From Streptomyces aureus (lineage in GTDB: Bacteria; Actinomycetota; Actinomycetes; Streptomycetales; Streptomycetaceae), in NCBI RefSeq assembly GCF_000725495.1, contig NZ_JNZD01000013.1, positions 1 to 64,000 of the forward strand: DNA of 64,000 bases, in the 5' to 3' direction. Below are positions 43,712 through 52,861 of the stretch, piece by piece. How positions within the stretch are numbered: position 1 is the first letter of the stretch; every line of letters starts with the position of its first letter. Under the pieces are notes generated by a model. That model saw only the letters and a program-made list of their open reading frames with translations. It ran no database searches and was not told the origin of the DNA. A program made the translations under genes and the position numbers.

Positions 43712-44506
43712 TCAGCTGTTGGCGTTCAGGACGGGGTAGTAGCCACTGGAGTGGCCGGTGGCGGTGGGGTGGTAGGACTCCCAGCTCGGCGAGACCACCA
43801 GGGAGTGCAGCCAGCCGTCGCTGGAGCACAGCTCGTGTCCGCCGAACGCGCTGCGGACGTCACCGAAGACGAAGCCGTGGGCGGCGGCCCGTGCGGCGAT
43901 GACACCATCGATGACGTCGGAGGCCTCGTCGATCTTGCTGTGCTTGGTGGCGCTCAGACCGACACAGAAGACGTTGAGCGTATACATGTGCGGGTAGCCG
44001 AGGACGACCACCTTGGCGTTGGGCGCCTTGGCGCGGATGGCGTCGTAGGTGGCGTCGAGGCGGGCGGGGAGCGTGTCGCGGGCGTAGGCCTCGGCCGTGT
44101 TCACGCGGTTGACGCAGGTGGTGTCCGAGCCGGTCACGCACGTCGTCATGACATCCGAGAAGCCGGCGTCGTTGCCGCCGATGGTGAGGGAGACGAGTCC
44201 GGTGGAGGAGTTCAGGGGGGCGAGCTGAGTGTTCGTCACGTCGGTGGTGACCGCGCCCGAGCAGGAGGTATCGGCGAACGAGGACGGTGCGTGGGCGTTC
44301 TTCCACAGATAGGGGTAGGCACTGAGGCTGCGGTGGCAGTCTCCGCTCGAACTGTCGTAGTTCCCGGCGCCATTACCGGCCGAGTACGAGTCTCCCAGTG
44401 CGACGTAGGCCGGGCCGGCGGCGCGCGCCGGGCCGGTCAGCACCAGGCCGGACATCATCGCGAGTCCGAAGGCGAGGAGGACGGATCTCCATCTGACGTG
44501 TCTCAC
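43712..44506 (-). CDS. Secreted SGNH/GDSL lipase-type hydrolase
   Basis: A 264-residue secreted esterase or lipase. A signal peptide with cleavage near ARA-AG (about residue 29) is followed by the GDSYSAG block (Ser40), GGND in the middle and a late His in ESYHPT. The six or more Cys and this layout resemble known Streptomyces secreted lipases. GTG 44506 has a good GGGAGG site. The longer frame from 44548 would put residues before the signal peptide. Confidence 0.9.
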   Translation of the reverse strand: MRHVRWRSVLLAFGLAMMSGLVLTGPARAAGPAYVALGDSYSAGNGAGNYDSSSGDCHRSLSAYPYLWKNAHAPSSFADTSCSGAVTTDVTNTQLAPLNSSTGLVSLTIGGNDAGFSDVMTTCVTGSDTTCVNRVNTAEAYARDTLPARLDATYDAIRAKAPNAKVVVLGYPHMYTLNVFCVGLSATKHSKIDEASDVIDGVIAARAAAHGFVFGDVRSAFGGHELCSSDGWLHSLVVSPSWESYHPTATGHSSGYYPVLNANS

Positions 44507-44875
44507 AGGACCTCCCTGAGCGGGAAAGCTGGTCCTCATTTGGTACAACCGGCAATCACTTTACGGAAGTGTTCATGTCAACATTGTTTCCGTATTCAAC
44601 ATCACGTTTGACGTCGCGGAAACGTACTCGGGCATATGCGCACACGCTCGCCGGCACCCTCGCCGATGCCTACGCGCGCACGGGGGACGGCCGGTTCGAT
44701 CACGGCGCCGCCGCCGTGGAGCGGAGCCCCGGCGGCACGGACGCATCACGTGAAACGCGCCACAACCCCCTCCATAAAATCGGACTAATGCGCAAAAATG
44801 CTTCCTTGTGGCTGATTGCCGCCCCTTTCGGCGATCAGTTCGGCGATGCACCGACCAGCGGTATGGGAGAAGCGT
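44507..44875. other. 369-base gap with an AT-richer promoter region
   Basis: It lies between divergent lipase and L,D-transpeptidase genes and has lower GC near 44560-44620. An inverted repeat TACGGAA...TTCCGTA (44562-44594) sits here. No gene was seen. Confidence 0.5.
44562..44594. promoter_or_regulatory. Inverted repeat upstream of the lipase gene
   Basis: TACGGAA at 44562-44568 is the exact complement of TTCCGTA at 44588-44594, with a 19-base spacer. It begins 56 bases upstream of GTG 44506. It could be an operator or a weak hairpin. Confidence 0.35.
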
Positions 44876-46147
44876 TTGATCACGGCACGCAAGCGACGCA
44901 CTGGACTGATGGCGACGGCCGGCGCACTGGCGCTGACGGCGCTCGGCGGCACCAGCTACGCGGCGACCAACGACACCGCGACTCCTTCGGCGACGCAGAC
45001 GCAGACCCCGGCACCGGCGCAGACGCAGACGCAGTCGGGTCAGGCCGCCACCCCGGAGGCGTCGGCCACCCCCGCGGCCTCCCAGGCCCGAATATCCTTC
45101 ACGCCGGGGCAGGTGGTCCACGGCGTCGGGGTGAACGACCCCGTGGGTGTCACCGTCAGCGACGGCCGGCTCACCAAGGTGACCATGACCGCCGTCGCGA
45201 CCGGCACCGAGATCCCGGGCACCCTGTCCGCGGACGGCACGTCCTGGCAGCCGAACGGTCCGCTCCAGCGCGCCACCAGGTACCAGATGACCGCGGAGGC
45301 CGAGGATGCGAAGGGCCGCGCGGCCACGGAGAACGCCACGATCTCCACAGTGTCCCCGGCCAACGACTTCCTCGGACACCTCGCCCCCGAGAACGGCTCG
45401 ACCGTCGGCGTGGGCATGCCGGTGAGCTTCACCTTCGGCAGGACGGTCGCCGACAAGGCCGCGGTGGCGTCGAAGATCCAGGTCAGCTCCAGCAGCGGCC
45501 AGCAGGTCGTCGGCCACTGGCTCAACGGCAGCCGTCTGGACTTCCGGCCCGAGCACTACTGGAAGCCCGGCTCCACGGTCACCGTCAAGATGACCGTCGA
45601 CGGCGTCCAGAAGACGGTCTCGTTCAAGATCGGCCGGAGCCAGATCAGCACCGTCGACGCCAAGACGAAGCAGATGACGGTCGTCCGGGACGGCAAGAAG
45701 ATCAAGACCATCCCGATCTCGTCCGGCAGTGCCGAGCACCCGACGTACAACGGCCGGATGGTCATCTCCGAGAAGTTCCGGCACGTCCACATGAACGGCG
45801 CGACGGTCGGCCTCACGGAGAAGGACGGCAAGCCCTCGTACGACCTCAAGGCCGTGCCGCACGCGATGCGCCTGACCGACTCGGGCACGTTCATCCACGG
45901 CAACTACTGGGGCGCCGACTCGGTCTTCGGCAAGGTCAACACGAGTCACGGCTGCGTCGGCCTGAAGGACGTCCGGAACGCCGGCGACCCCACGCAGCCC
46001 GCAGCGTGGTTCTTCAACAACTCCATGATCGGCGACGTCGTGGTCGTCAAGAACTCGGCGGACAAGGCCACGGTGGCCGCGGACAACGGCCTGAGCGACT
46101 GGAACATGCCGTGGAGCAAGTGGGTCGCGAGCGGCACGTCCCACTGA
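44876..46147 (+). CDS. L,D-transpeptidase (Ig-like domain plus YkuD)
   Basis: A 423-residue exported protein. A signal-like segment (GLMATAGALALTALGGTSYA) is followed by a Gln/Thr/Pro-rich linker (residues ~35-70), two Ig-like domains and a YkuD catalytic domain with IHGN and SHGC motifs (catalytic Cys in NTSHGCVGL). It makes 3-3 cross-links in peptidoglycan. TTG 44876 was chosen because it has GGGAGA at 44865-44870. ATG 44846 lacks an SD site. Confidence 0.9.
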   Translation: MITARKRRTGLMATAGALALTALGGTSYAATNDTATPSATQTQTPAPAQTQTQSGQAATPEASATPAASQARISFTPGQVVHGVGVNDPVGVTVSDGRLTKVTMTAVATGTEIPGTLSADGTSWQPNGPLQRATRYQMTAEAEDAKGRAATENATISTVSPANDFLGHLAPENGSTVGVGMPVSFTFGRTVADKAAVASKIQVSSSSGQQVVGHWLNGSRLDFRPEHYWKPGSTVTVKMTVDGVQKTVSFKIGRSQISTVDAKTKQMTVVRDGKKIKTIPISSGSAEHPTYNGRMVISEKFRHVHMNGATVGLTEKDGKPSYDLKAVPHAMRLTDSGTFIHGNYWGADSVFGKVNTSHGCVGLKDVRNAGDPTQPAAWFFNNSMIGDVVVVKNSADKATVAADNGLSDWNMPWSKWVASGTSH

Positions 46148-46188
46148 GGCGGCGCCCCTCCTACCCGTGAGCGCGCATTCCCCCCGCC

Positions 46189-46221
46189 GGGCGGCGGCCG
46201 GTAGACCACCGGCCGCCGCCC
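46189..46221 (+). terminator. Hairpin after the L,D-transpeptidase gene
   Basis: A 14-base perfect stem (46189-46202 with 46208-46221), loop AGACC. Confidence 0.65.
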
Positions 46222-46291
46222 GCGGCGCGAGAGGGGCGCCGACGGCCGGCACGCCCAAGGCACCCTTCGGCCGCGAACAGCCGCACCGAAC

Positions 46292-46327
46292 AAAGAGGAC
46301 CACGGCCGTCAGGCCGAGGTCCTCTTT
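46292..46327. terminator. Bidirectional terminator between L,D-transpeptidase and SUKH genes
   Basis: AAAGAGGACC (46292-46301) pairs with GGTCCTCTTT (46318-46327), with an inner CGGCC/GGCCG stem. A-rich and T-rich ends suit termination in both directions. Confidence 0.75.
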
Positions 46328-46351
46328 GTGCATGTACGTGGCCTGAGCTCG

Positions 46352-46888
46352 TCACATCTCCCGAGCAGGGCGGAATTCATGCGCGGGCAGCGGAAGCCGG
46401 TCCCACAGAATCTCCGATCGGACCTCACCGGTGAGCACCGCGGTGAGGAACCGGGTCACGGTCATGTCGTAGCGCTCCCAGTCCTCTCCCGACTCACTGT
46501 TGATCAAGGTGGGCCGGGAGTCGGGGTTGTCGCCCGGCTGGACGAGCCAGTACAGGTACTCGCCGTTGTCGGTGGTCGCCCAGCAGATCAGGCGGTTGCC
46601 CCCGGATTCCATTTCCGTCGGCCTGTCCTCGAACTGCCACAGCGAGTCGTTCGCCTCTTCGCGTTCGGCGCTGATCTTGACCAGGTCGTAGACGTCATGG
46701 GGACAGCCTGGCTCCAGCAGGAGCAGGTACTCGTCCAGGAGTCCGCCGCCGAAGGCTTCGACGAGCTCCCGGTAGTCCGTCGGGAGCGTCGTGCCCAGCT
46801 CGGCTTCGACGGCCTCCCAGTCCCAGGAGCGCTCCAGCGCCGCGGGCCCGCACAGGAGCCCGGCGAGCCGACTCAGTTCCGGACTCAT
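46352..46888 (-). CDS. SMI1/KNR4 (SUKH) family protein
   Basis: A 178-residue SUKH-fold protein. Signals are DWEAVEAELGTTLPTDYREL near residue 23, EYLLLLEP near 53, LICWATTDNGEYLYWLV near 100 and the W-rich closing part. Such proteins are often immunity proteins for polymorphic toxins, but no toxin is beside it. It is flanked by terminators and lies next to a tRNA. Confidence 0.85.
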   Translation of the reverse strand: MSPELSRLAGLLCGPAALERSWDWEAVEAELGTTLPTDYRELVEAFGGGLLDEYLLLLEPGCPHDVYDLVKISAEREEANDSLWQFEDRPTEMESGGNRLICWATTDNGEYLYWLVQPGDNPDSRPTLINSESGEDWERYDMTVTRFLTAVLTGEVRSEILWDRLPLPAHEFRPAREM

Positions 46889-46915
46889 TCGGCTTCCCCT
46901 CCTCGGTCACGAAGA

Positions 46916-46959
46916 CGCAGATGAGGGCCGCGACCATGTGGTCGCGGCCCTCATCTGCG
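46916..46959 (-). terminator. Long perfect hairpin after tRNA-Leu
   Basis: A 21-base perfect stem (46916-46936 with 46939-46959) encloses only two unpaired bases. It starts 24 bases beyond the tRNA 3' end in the direction of tRNA transcription, so a tRNA terminator is the simplest reading. Confidence 0.75.
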
Positions 46960-46983
46960 GCTCGCTACAGCGAGTGTTTCGAG

Positions 46984-47068
46984 TGTCCGAGGGGGGACTT
47001 GAACCCCCACGCCCGATAAAGGGCACTAGCACCTCAAGCTAGCGCGTCTGCCATTCCGCCACCCGGAC
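46984..47068 (-). tRNA. tRNA-Leu (anticodon GAG)
   Basis: The minus strand gives an 85-nucleotide type II tRNA. GTCCGGG pairs with CTCGGAC in the acceptor stem, TGGCGGAATGGCAGACGC forms the D arm, and CTAGC-TTGAGGT-GCTAG forms the anticodon arm with GAG. A long variable arm (GCCCTTTATCGGGC) and GGGTTCAAGTCCC as T arm follow. CCA is not encoded. Confidence 0.95.
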
Positions 47069-47147
47069 AAGGTGTCTGTCGACCTGCATATCCGGGCCCT
47101 CGGAGCGGGTCCGCGGAGCCTGGTGGGGGTGCGCCTACAGTCTCACC

Positions 47148-48479
47148 ATGGGTGACTGGATGACTACCAGTGGTCTGCGGGAAGGGCGGCGGCCCCGGGC
47201 GCTGTCGCCGTGGCGGGAGCACCTGCGGGACACGTTCTGGTTCGCGCCCACCGCGGCCATGGTGCTGGTCTTCGTGGTGTGGGCGGTGGCGACAGGGATC
47301 GACACCGCGATCGTCGAGGCGCTGCACGACGCGCGCGACTTCGACACCCTCGACGACATGCTCCGGCTGGCCGACGACGCGAAGGCCGTCGTGACCGTCG
47401 TCAGCTCGGCGATGATGACCTTCATCGGCGTCGTCTTCAGCATCTCGCTGGTCGCCGTCCAGATGGCGAGCGGGCAGTTCAGTCCGCGCGTGGTGCGGAT
47501 CTTCGTACGGAGCCGGATCACCAAGGCCACCTTCGCCGTCTTCCTCGCCACGTTCCTGCTGTCGCTGCTGGTCCTGACCTCGTACGAGGGACAGGCCGAG
47601 GCGCGGTACGTCACCTCGATCCCGCTGATCCAATCGGTCCTGACGCTCACGATGCTCGGGCTGAGCCTCCTTCTCTTCGTGCTGTACGTGAACCAGACCC
47701 TGCGGCTCATGCGCATCAGCCACGTCATCGACCGGATCACCCGGGAGGCGTTCAAGGTGATCGCGCGTATGCCCGTGGGCCGCTCGACCGGCGAGGAGGA
47801 GGCGCTCGGACCCGAGACCGCCCGGGTCGCCCACCACGGGCGGGCCGGTGTCCTGCGGGACGTGAACATCTCCCGGCTGGTGCGGGCGGCACGGCAGGAG
47901 GGCGTGGTGCTGCGGCTGATCCCTCGTATCGGGGACTTCGTCGTCCCGGGCACACCGCTGTTCGCCGTACACGGAGGCCCCGCACCGGCGGGGCGGTCGC
48001 TCAGCTACACCGTGTCCGTCGGGGTGGAGCGCACCTTCCACCAGGACTTCGCGTTCGGGCTGCGGCAGCTGGCCGACATCGGGCTGCGGGCGCTGTCGGC
48101 CGCGGTGAACGACCCGACCACGGCCGTGCAGGCGATCGACCGGATCGTGCAGTTCCTGGCCGCCGTCGCCGGCCGGCCCCTCGACACGGCGCTCCACCGC
48201 GACCGGAGCGGGACCGTACGGCTGGTGCAGCCCGTACCGGGGTGGACGGAGCTGGTGGACCTCGGGTTCGCCGAGATCCGCGGCTGCGCGGTGGGCACGC
48301 CACAGGTCACCCGGCGGCTCGTCGCGGGGCTCGACGACCTCGCCGAGATCGCGCCCGCCGACCGGCGCGAGCCGTTGCTCCGGCACCGGGCGCTGCTGGT
48401 CGAGGCGGTGGAACGCTCGGTACCCGAGCCCTCGGACCGCGCCTTCGCCCTCCGCCCGGACCGGCAGGGCATCGGCTGA
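47148..48479 (+). CDS. DUF2254 membrane protein
   Basis: A 443-residue protein with 4-5 N-terminal TM segments (to about residue 190) and a soluble C-terminal half. The family motif SSAMMTFIGVVFSISLVAVQ occurs near residue 85 and ALSAAVNDPTTAVQAID near residue 315. Function unknown; family members are seen near ion transport genes. No partner is evident here. Confidence 0.88.
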   Translation: MGDWMTTSGLREGRRPRALSPWREHLRDTFWFAPTAAMVLVFVVWAVATGIDTAIVEALHDARDFDTLDDMLRLADDAKAVVTVVSSAMMTFIGVVFSISLVAVQMASGQFSPRVVRIFVRSRITKATFAVFLATFLLSLLVLTSYEGQAEARYVTSIPLIQSVLTLTMLGLSLLLFVLYVNQTLRLMRISHVIDRITREAFKVIARMPVGRSTGEEEALGPETARVAHHGRAGVLRDVNISRLVRAARQEGVVLRLIPRIGDFVVPGTPLFAVHGGPAPAGRSLSYTVSVGVERTFHQDFAFGLRQLADIGLRALSAAVNDPTTAVQAIDRIVQFLAAVAGRPLDTALHRDRSGTVRLVQPVPGWTELVDLGFAEIRGCAVGTPQVTRRLVAGLDDLAEIAPADRREPLLRHRALLVEAVERSVPEPSDRAFALRPDRQGIG

Positions 48480-48510
48480 AACGTGACCGGTGGACGCCAT
48501 CGGGCGGCCG

Positions 48511-48672
48511 GTTCACCGCCTCGGGCCGGTTCACCGCCTCGGGCCGACGCTCGGCCTCGGCTCGGTTCACCGCCTCGGGCCGACCCAGGGCATCGGGACG
48601 GCGCACCGGCCAAGGCCGACCCACCACCATGGGCGACCCACGGCCCAGGACCCGGTTCACCGCCTCGCCCCA
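48511..48672. repeat. Repeated 18-base GTTCACCGCCTCGGGCCG units
   Basis: Three exact copies (48511-48528, 48529-48546, 48565-48582) and a degenerate copy near 48655 fill the gap between the DUF2254 stop and the aldehyde dehydrogenase stop. The stretch (48480-48674) has no gene. Confidence 0.8.
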
Positions 48673-48674
48673 CC

Positions 48675-50258
48675 TCACGGCATCAAGTGGTACTCCGGGA
48701 AGTTCCCCGGCAGCCGCTCCCCCGCCGGGCCCCGCGTCACCGCGCGCACCAGGAGCTCGCCGCCCACGAACGCCCCGCGCCACGAGGCTCCGAAGCCGCC
48801 GAAGAGTTCGTCGCGGTCACCCCGCGAGCGGGGCCTGCCGTGGCCGGTCTTGAACGCCCGGATCTGCGGGGCCAGCCGGGCGTACGTCTCCTCGTCGTCC
48901 GTGGAAAGCGTGGCGACCAGCGCGCCGTTCGAGGCGTTCATCGCGGCGAGCAGTTCGGCCTCGGTGTCGACCAGGACGACGGTGTCGACCGGTCCGAAGG
49001 GTTCGGCGTGGTGCAGCGGGGACGAGGGCGGCGGGTTGAGGAGGGTCACGGGCTGGACGTACGCCGTCGTGTCCTGGCCGGGCAGGAAGCGCGCGTCGGA
49101 CGCCCTGCCGCGGTACAGCGGGACCGCGCCCCGGTCGACGGCCTCGGCCACCTGGTCGCGCAGGTCCTTGGCCTTGGCCGCGTTGATGACCGGCCCGAAG
49201 TCCAGCGACGGATAGGGGTCGCCGGGCCGCTCGACGGCGAGCGGATGCCCCGTGCGCAGGGTGCGGACGGACGGCAGGTACGCGGCGAGGAACTCGTCGA
49301 ACAGGGCGCGCTGGACGACGAAGCGCGGGTAGGCGGTGCAGCGCTGCTTGCCGTAGTCGAACAGCTTGGGGACGACCGCCGTCAGCGCGTTCCAGTCCGT
49401 GAAGTTCCAGATCCCCCAGGTGTTGAGCCCCTCCTGTTCGAGGACATGGCGTTTGCCGAGGTCGGCGACCGCGGTGGCCACGGCGGCCCCGGTGTCCCGG
49501 CCGCCGACGAAGGAGACGCAGCCGATCTCGGGCGCGCGCACGAGCGCCTCCGAAAGCTCGCGCCCGCTGCCGCTGAGCAGGGTGAACGGGACGCCCTCGC
49601 GTACGGCGAGCGCGCAGGCCAGGGTGAGACAGGCGACCCCGCCGTCGGTCGGGGTCTTGGCGACGACCGCGTTGCCCGCGAGCGCCTGGACCAGCATCGC
49701 GTGGACGAGGACGCTCATCGGGTAGTTCCAGCTGGCGATGTCGGAGACCGGCCCGTCGAGCGGGGTCCGGCCGTCCAGCATGGGTTCGATGCCGTCGACG
49801 TACCAGCGCACGCCGTCGATCGCGCGGTCCACGTCGGCCAGGGCCGACCGCCACGGCTTGCCAATCTCCCAGACAAGGAGGAGGGCGAGCAGCTCCCGGT
49901 GTTCGGTCAGGGCGTCGAGGGTCGCGGCTACGCGGGCCCGGCGCTCGGGCAGGGGCACGTGACGCCAGGCCCGGTGCCGGTCGAGCGCGGCGCGGACGGC
50001 CGCCTTCGCGGTGGCGCCGTCGAGCCGTGGCGGTCCGGCGATCGGACGGCCGTCGACGGGGCTGGTCGCGGGCAGGACCCGGCCGTCCGCCCGCCAGCCG
50101 GAGTCCCAGAGGTTGAGCACCCGGTCGTCGCGGAACGCCTCGGGGGCGACGGCGAGGCAGCGCCGCCAGGCGTCGGTCCACGACGTGCCGGACTTGAGGA
50201 CCAGGGGGCCCTGGCGAGACGAGGGAGCGCCAGGAGTGGGATCGGGGATCGTCGTCAT
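48675..50258 (-). CDS. Aldehyde dehydrogenase family protein
   Basis: A 527-residue member of the aldehyde dehydrogenase superfamily. The cofactor half has ASWNYPMSVLVHAMLVQALA; the catalytic Cys block is GKQRCTAYPRFVVQ, and the Glu block is LEQEGLNTWGIWNF, where the normal ELGGK is changed. Substrate unknown. A link to oxalate or glyoxylate metabolism is possible from position, 356 bases from the succinyl-CoA-synthetase-like gene, but not shown. Confidence 0.85.
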   Translation of the reverse strand: MTTIPDPTPGAPSSRQGPLVLKSGTSWTDAWRRCLAVAPEAFRDDRVLNLWDSGWRADGRVLPATSPVDGRPIAGPPRLDGATAKAAVRAALDRHRAWRHVPLPERRARVAATLDALTEHRELLALLLVWEIGKPWRSALADVDRAIDGVRWYVDGIEPMLDGRTPLDGPVSDIASWNYPMSVLVHAMLVQALAGNAVVAKTPTDGGVACLTLACALAVREGVPFTLLSGSGRELSEALVRAPEIGCVSFVGGRDTGAAVATAVADLGKRHVLEQEGLNTWGIWNFTDWNALTAVVPKLFDYGKQRCTAYPRFVVQRALFDEFLAAYLPSVRTLRTGHPLAVERPGDPYPSLDFGPVINAAKAKDLRDQVAEAVDRGAVPLYRGRASDARFLPGQDTTAYVQPVTLLNPPPSSPLHHAEPFGPVDTVVLVDTEAELLAAMNASNGALVATLSTDDEETYARLAPQIRAFKTGHGRPRSRGDRDELFGGFGASWRGAFVGGELLVRAVTRGPAGERLPGNFPEYHLMP

Positions 50259-50614
50259 GCGTGTCTCCGCTCTCGGTGCACGGTCGGGGGCGGGGAGCCC
50301 GGATCCTGCCGGGCGGCAGGCCGCTCGGTCCGGCGCGAACAGTCGTCACATGGACAAGCCGTCACGTCTACAAAGCGTCATGTGCAGTCGTGTGCCGTCA
50401 TGCGCCGTCACGAGCGCACGGAACATCGGGGTACGCGCGGAGCATCGGTGTGCGTACAGAACATCGGCGTGCGCACACGGCGTTGAGGCACGTACAGACC
50501 ATCGGCGTGCGCACACGGCGTTGAGGCACGTACAGACCATCGGCGTACACCAGGCGCATCGGCGTACGCCACCAGCATCGAAGGTACGACGGCGCCCTCC
50601 GGGAGCCACCCCTG
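50259..50614. other. 356-base gap filled by short tandem repeats
   Basis: It holds no convincing gene. Multiple copies of GTACAG(A/C)CATCGGCGT-like units occur, including two perfect 38-base tandem copies at 50462-50537. Confidence 0.6.
50462..50537. repeat. Perfect 38-base tandem duplication
   Basis: The unit starting CATCGGCGTGCGCACACGGC occurs at 50462-50499 and again at 50500-50537. A shortened third start (CATCGGCGTACACC) follows. Confidence 0.9.
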
Positions 50615-51553
50615 TCACCGGCGGACGCCGTTCCGCGGGACCGTCCGTTCCGCCAGCCGTTCCAGGACCAGGCGCGCCGTCTCCGTCGGGGTCTCGCCAA
50701 CCCGTACTCCCGCCTCCTCCAGGGCCTTCTTCTTGGCCCGGGCGGTGCCCGAGGAGCCGGAGACGATGGCTCCGGCGTGGCCCATCGTCCGGCCCTCGGG
50801 GGCGGTGAATCCCGCGACGTAGCCGACGACCGGCTTGGTGACGTGGTCGCGTACGTACGCCGCCGCCCGTTCCTCGGCGTCGCCGCCGATCTCCCCGATG
50901 AGGACGATCAGTTCGGTGTCGGGGTCCTGCTCGAAGGCGGCCAGGCAGTCGATGTGCGAGGTGCCGGCGACGGGGTCCCCGCCGATGCCCACGCAGGTCG
51001 AGAAGCCGATGTCCCGCAGTTCGTGCATGAGTTGATAGGTGAGGGTGCCGGACTTGGAGACCAGGCCGATGGGTCCGGGCCCGGTGATGTCGGCGGGGAT
51101 GATGCCCGCGTTCGCCTGTCCCGGGGTGATGAGGCCGGGGCAGTTGGGGCCGATGACACGGGTACCGGTGGCGGCGGCGTGGGCGTTGAAGGCGACGGAG
51201 TCGTGGACGGGGATGCCCTCGGTGATGACGACGACGAGCGCGATCCCGGCGTCGGCGGCCTCCAGCACGGCCGCGCGGGCGAAGGCGGGCGGCACGAACA
51301 CGACGCTGACGTCGGCGCCGGTCGCCTCGATCCCCTCGCGCACCGAACCGAAGACGGGGACGGTCCTCGGGATGCCGACCCGGCCCTCGGCACCGGGGAC
51401 GTCGAACGCGACGGTCAGCCCAGCCTTGCGCGGATTGACGCCGCCGACGACGTCCGTGCCCGCGGCGAGCATGCGCCGGGTGTGCCGCATGCCCTCGGCT
51501 CCGGTCATGCCCTGGACGAGGACCTTGGACTGCTTGGTGAGAAAGACGGCCAT
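50615..51553 (-). CDS. sucD: Succinyl-CoA-synthetase-like alpha subunit
   Basis: A 312-residue alpha subunit with a CoA-binding Rossmann start ([20 protein letters not shown]) and the ligase half [20 protein letters not shown]. The phospho-histidine region is [16 protein letters not shown] 51553 is preceded by GGAG. With the beta subunit it may make succinyl-CoA (or another acyl-CoA) and NDP. In the oxalate regulon this could feed a CoA-transferase; that role is inference. Confidence 0.9.
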   Translation of the reverse strand: MAVFLTKQSKVLVQGMTGAEGMRHTRRMLAAGTDVVGGVNPRKAGLTVAFDVPGAEGRVGIPRTVPVFGSVREGIEATGADVSVVFVPPAFARAAVLEAADAGIALVVVITEGIPVHDSVAFNAHAAATGTRVIGPNCPGLITPGQANAGIIPADITGPGPIGLVSKSGTLTYQLMHELRDIGFSTCVGIGGDPVAGTSHIDCLAAFEQDPDTELIVLIGEIGGDAEERAAAYVRDHVTKPVVGYVAGFTAPEGRTMGHAGAIVSGSSGTARAKKKALEEAGVRVGETPTETARLVLERLAERTVPRNGVRR

Positions 51554-51564
51554 GTCCCGCTCCT

Positions 51565-52695
51565 TCAGCTGAGGTGGGCCAGTCGGGCGGCGAGGCGGGC
51601 GGCCTCGTCCATGGTGGCGGCCTGGTGCACCAGGGGGTGCGCCCGCTCGCCGAGGACGGCGCGGCCCCGGGCCGCGTTGTTGCCGTCGAGGCGGACCACG
51701 ATCGGCTTGGTCGGCCGTACGGCGTCCAGGGCGGCCACGATGCCGTCGGCGACCGCGTCGCAGGCGGTGATGCCGCCGAAGACGTTGACGAGGACGGAGG
51801 TGACGCCGGGGTCGGACAGGACGACGGACAGTCCGTCGGACATGACCCGGGCGGAGGCCCCACCGCCGATGTCGAGGAAGTTGGCGGGGCGGGCGCCACT
51901 GCCGGCGACCACGTCGAGCGTCGACATCACGAGGCCGGCGCCGTTGCCGATGACCCCGACCTCGCCGTCCAGCTTCACGTAGGTGAGGCCCTTGGCGGCG
52001 GCAGCGGCCTCCAGCGGGTCGTCGGGGGCGGTCTCCCGCTCCGCCCGACGCGCCTGGCGGAAGCGGGCGTTGTCGTCCAGCGTGACCTTGCCGTCCAGGG
52101 CGAGGATCTGTCCCTGGGCGGTGCGGACGAGGGGGTTCACCTCGACGAGGAGGGCGTCCTCGCGGGTGAGCACCTCCCAGAGCCGTACGAGGACGTCGGC
52201 GGTCCGCGGCGGCAGTCCGGCGGCCCGGACGATCTCGGTCGCCTTGCGGGGCGTGACGCCCTCCGCGGGATCGACGGGGACGCGTGTCACCGCCTCCGGC
52301 CGGGCCGCGGCCACCTCCTCGATCTCGGTGCCGCCCTCGGCGGAGGCGATCGCGAGGAAGCGGCCGGCCGCGCGGTCGAGGACGTAGGAGACGTAGAACT
52401 CGGCCTCGATGTCGACGGGTCGGGCGAGCATGACGGAGCGGACCGGGTGGCCCTTGATGGTCATGGCGAGCATCTCGCGGGCCGCCCGTTCGGCGGCGGC
52501 GGGGTTCTCGGCGAGCCGTACTCCGCCCGCCTTGCCGCGGCCGCCGGTCTTGACCTGGGCCTTGACGACGGCCCGGCCGCCGAGTTCGCGGGCGATCCCG
52601 CGGGCCCGGCCGGGAGAGTCGGTGACCGCGGCGCGCGGCACCAAGATGCCGTGTTCTTCGAAGAGTTGCCGTGCCTGGTGTTCGTACAGGTCCAC
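51565..52695 (-). CDS. sucC: Succinyl-CoA-synthetase-like beta subunit
   Basis: A 376-residue ATP-grasp subunit ([20 protein letters not shown], then [16 protein letters not shown]) ending with the beta-subunit motif [21 protein letters not shown] 52695 was chosen because AGGAG lies 7 bases upstream; ATG 52725 is further and lacks an SD site. It diverges from the formyl-CoA transferase gene, and the 166-base gap between them holds a GntR-type site. A housekeeping sucCD elsewhere is expected, so this copy is probably specialised. Confidence 0.9.
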   Translation of the reverse strand: MDLYEHQARQLFEEHGILVPRAAVTDSPGRARGIARELGGRAVVKAQVKTGGRGKAGGVRLAENPAAAERAAREMLAMTIKGHPVRSVMLARPVDIEAEFYVSYVLDRAAGRFLAIASAEGGTEIEEVAAARPEAVTRVPVDPAEGVTPRKATEIVRAAGLPPRTADVLVRLWEVLTREDALLVEVNPLVRTAQGQILALDGKVTLDDNARFRQARRAERETAPDDPLEAAAAAKGLTYVKLDGEVGVIGNGAGLVMSTLDVVAGSGARPANFLDIGGGASARVMSDGLSVVLSDPGVTSVLVNVFGGITACDAVADGIVAALDAVRPTKPIVVRLDGNNAARGRAVLGERAHPLVHQAATMDEAARLAARLAHLS

Positions 52696-52766
52696 GATTC
52701 GGCTCCTGTCCTGAAAGTGGTGCACGACCCCTGGACATCACCCAACGGATGCGGGATAACAATCTT

Positions 52767-52789
52767 CATACAGTATTCGTCGACTGTAT
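52767..52789. promoter_or_regulatory. GntR-type operator between sucC and frc
   Basis: CATACAGTATT (52767-52777) carries the core ATAC-A-GTAT found at 38609. It also forms ATACAGT-N8-ACTGTAT (52768-52789). It lies in the divergent gap of both operons. Confidence 0.65.
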
Positions 52790-52861
52790 GCAATGTGCCG
52801 AACCTGGCCCACCGCCGGCTCCACCGGGGCGGCTCAAGGCAACGGACAAGTGAGGTGACCT

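Noticed and set aside
46984..47068. tRNA-Leu as an attachment site for an integrated element
   Set aside because: No integrase, no second copy of the tRNA end and no mobile gene were found in the window.
50400..50600. A CRISPR array
   Set aside because: The 38-base copies are directly adjacent with no unique spacers and no cas genes are near.
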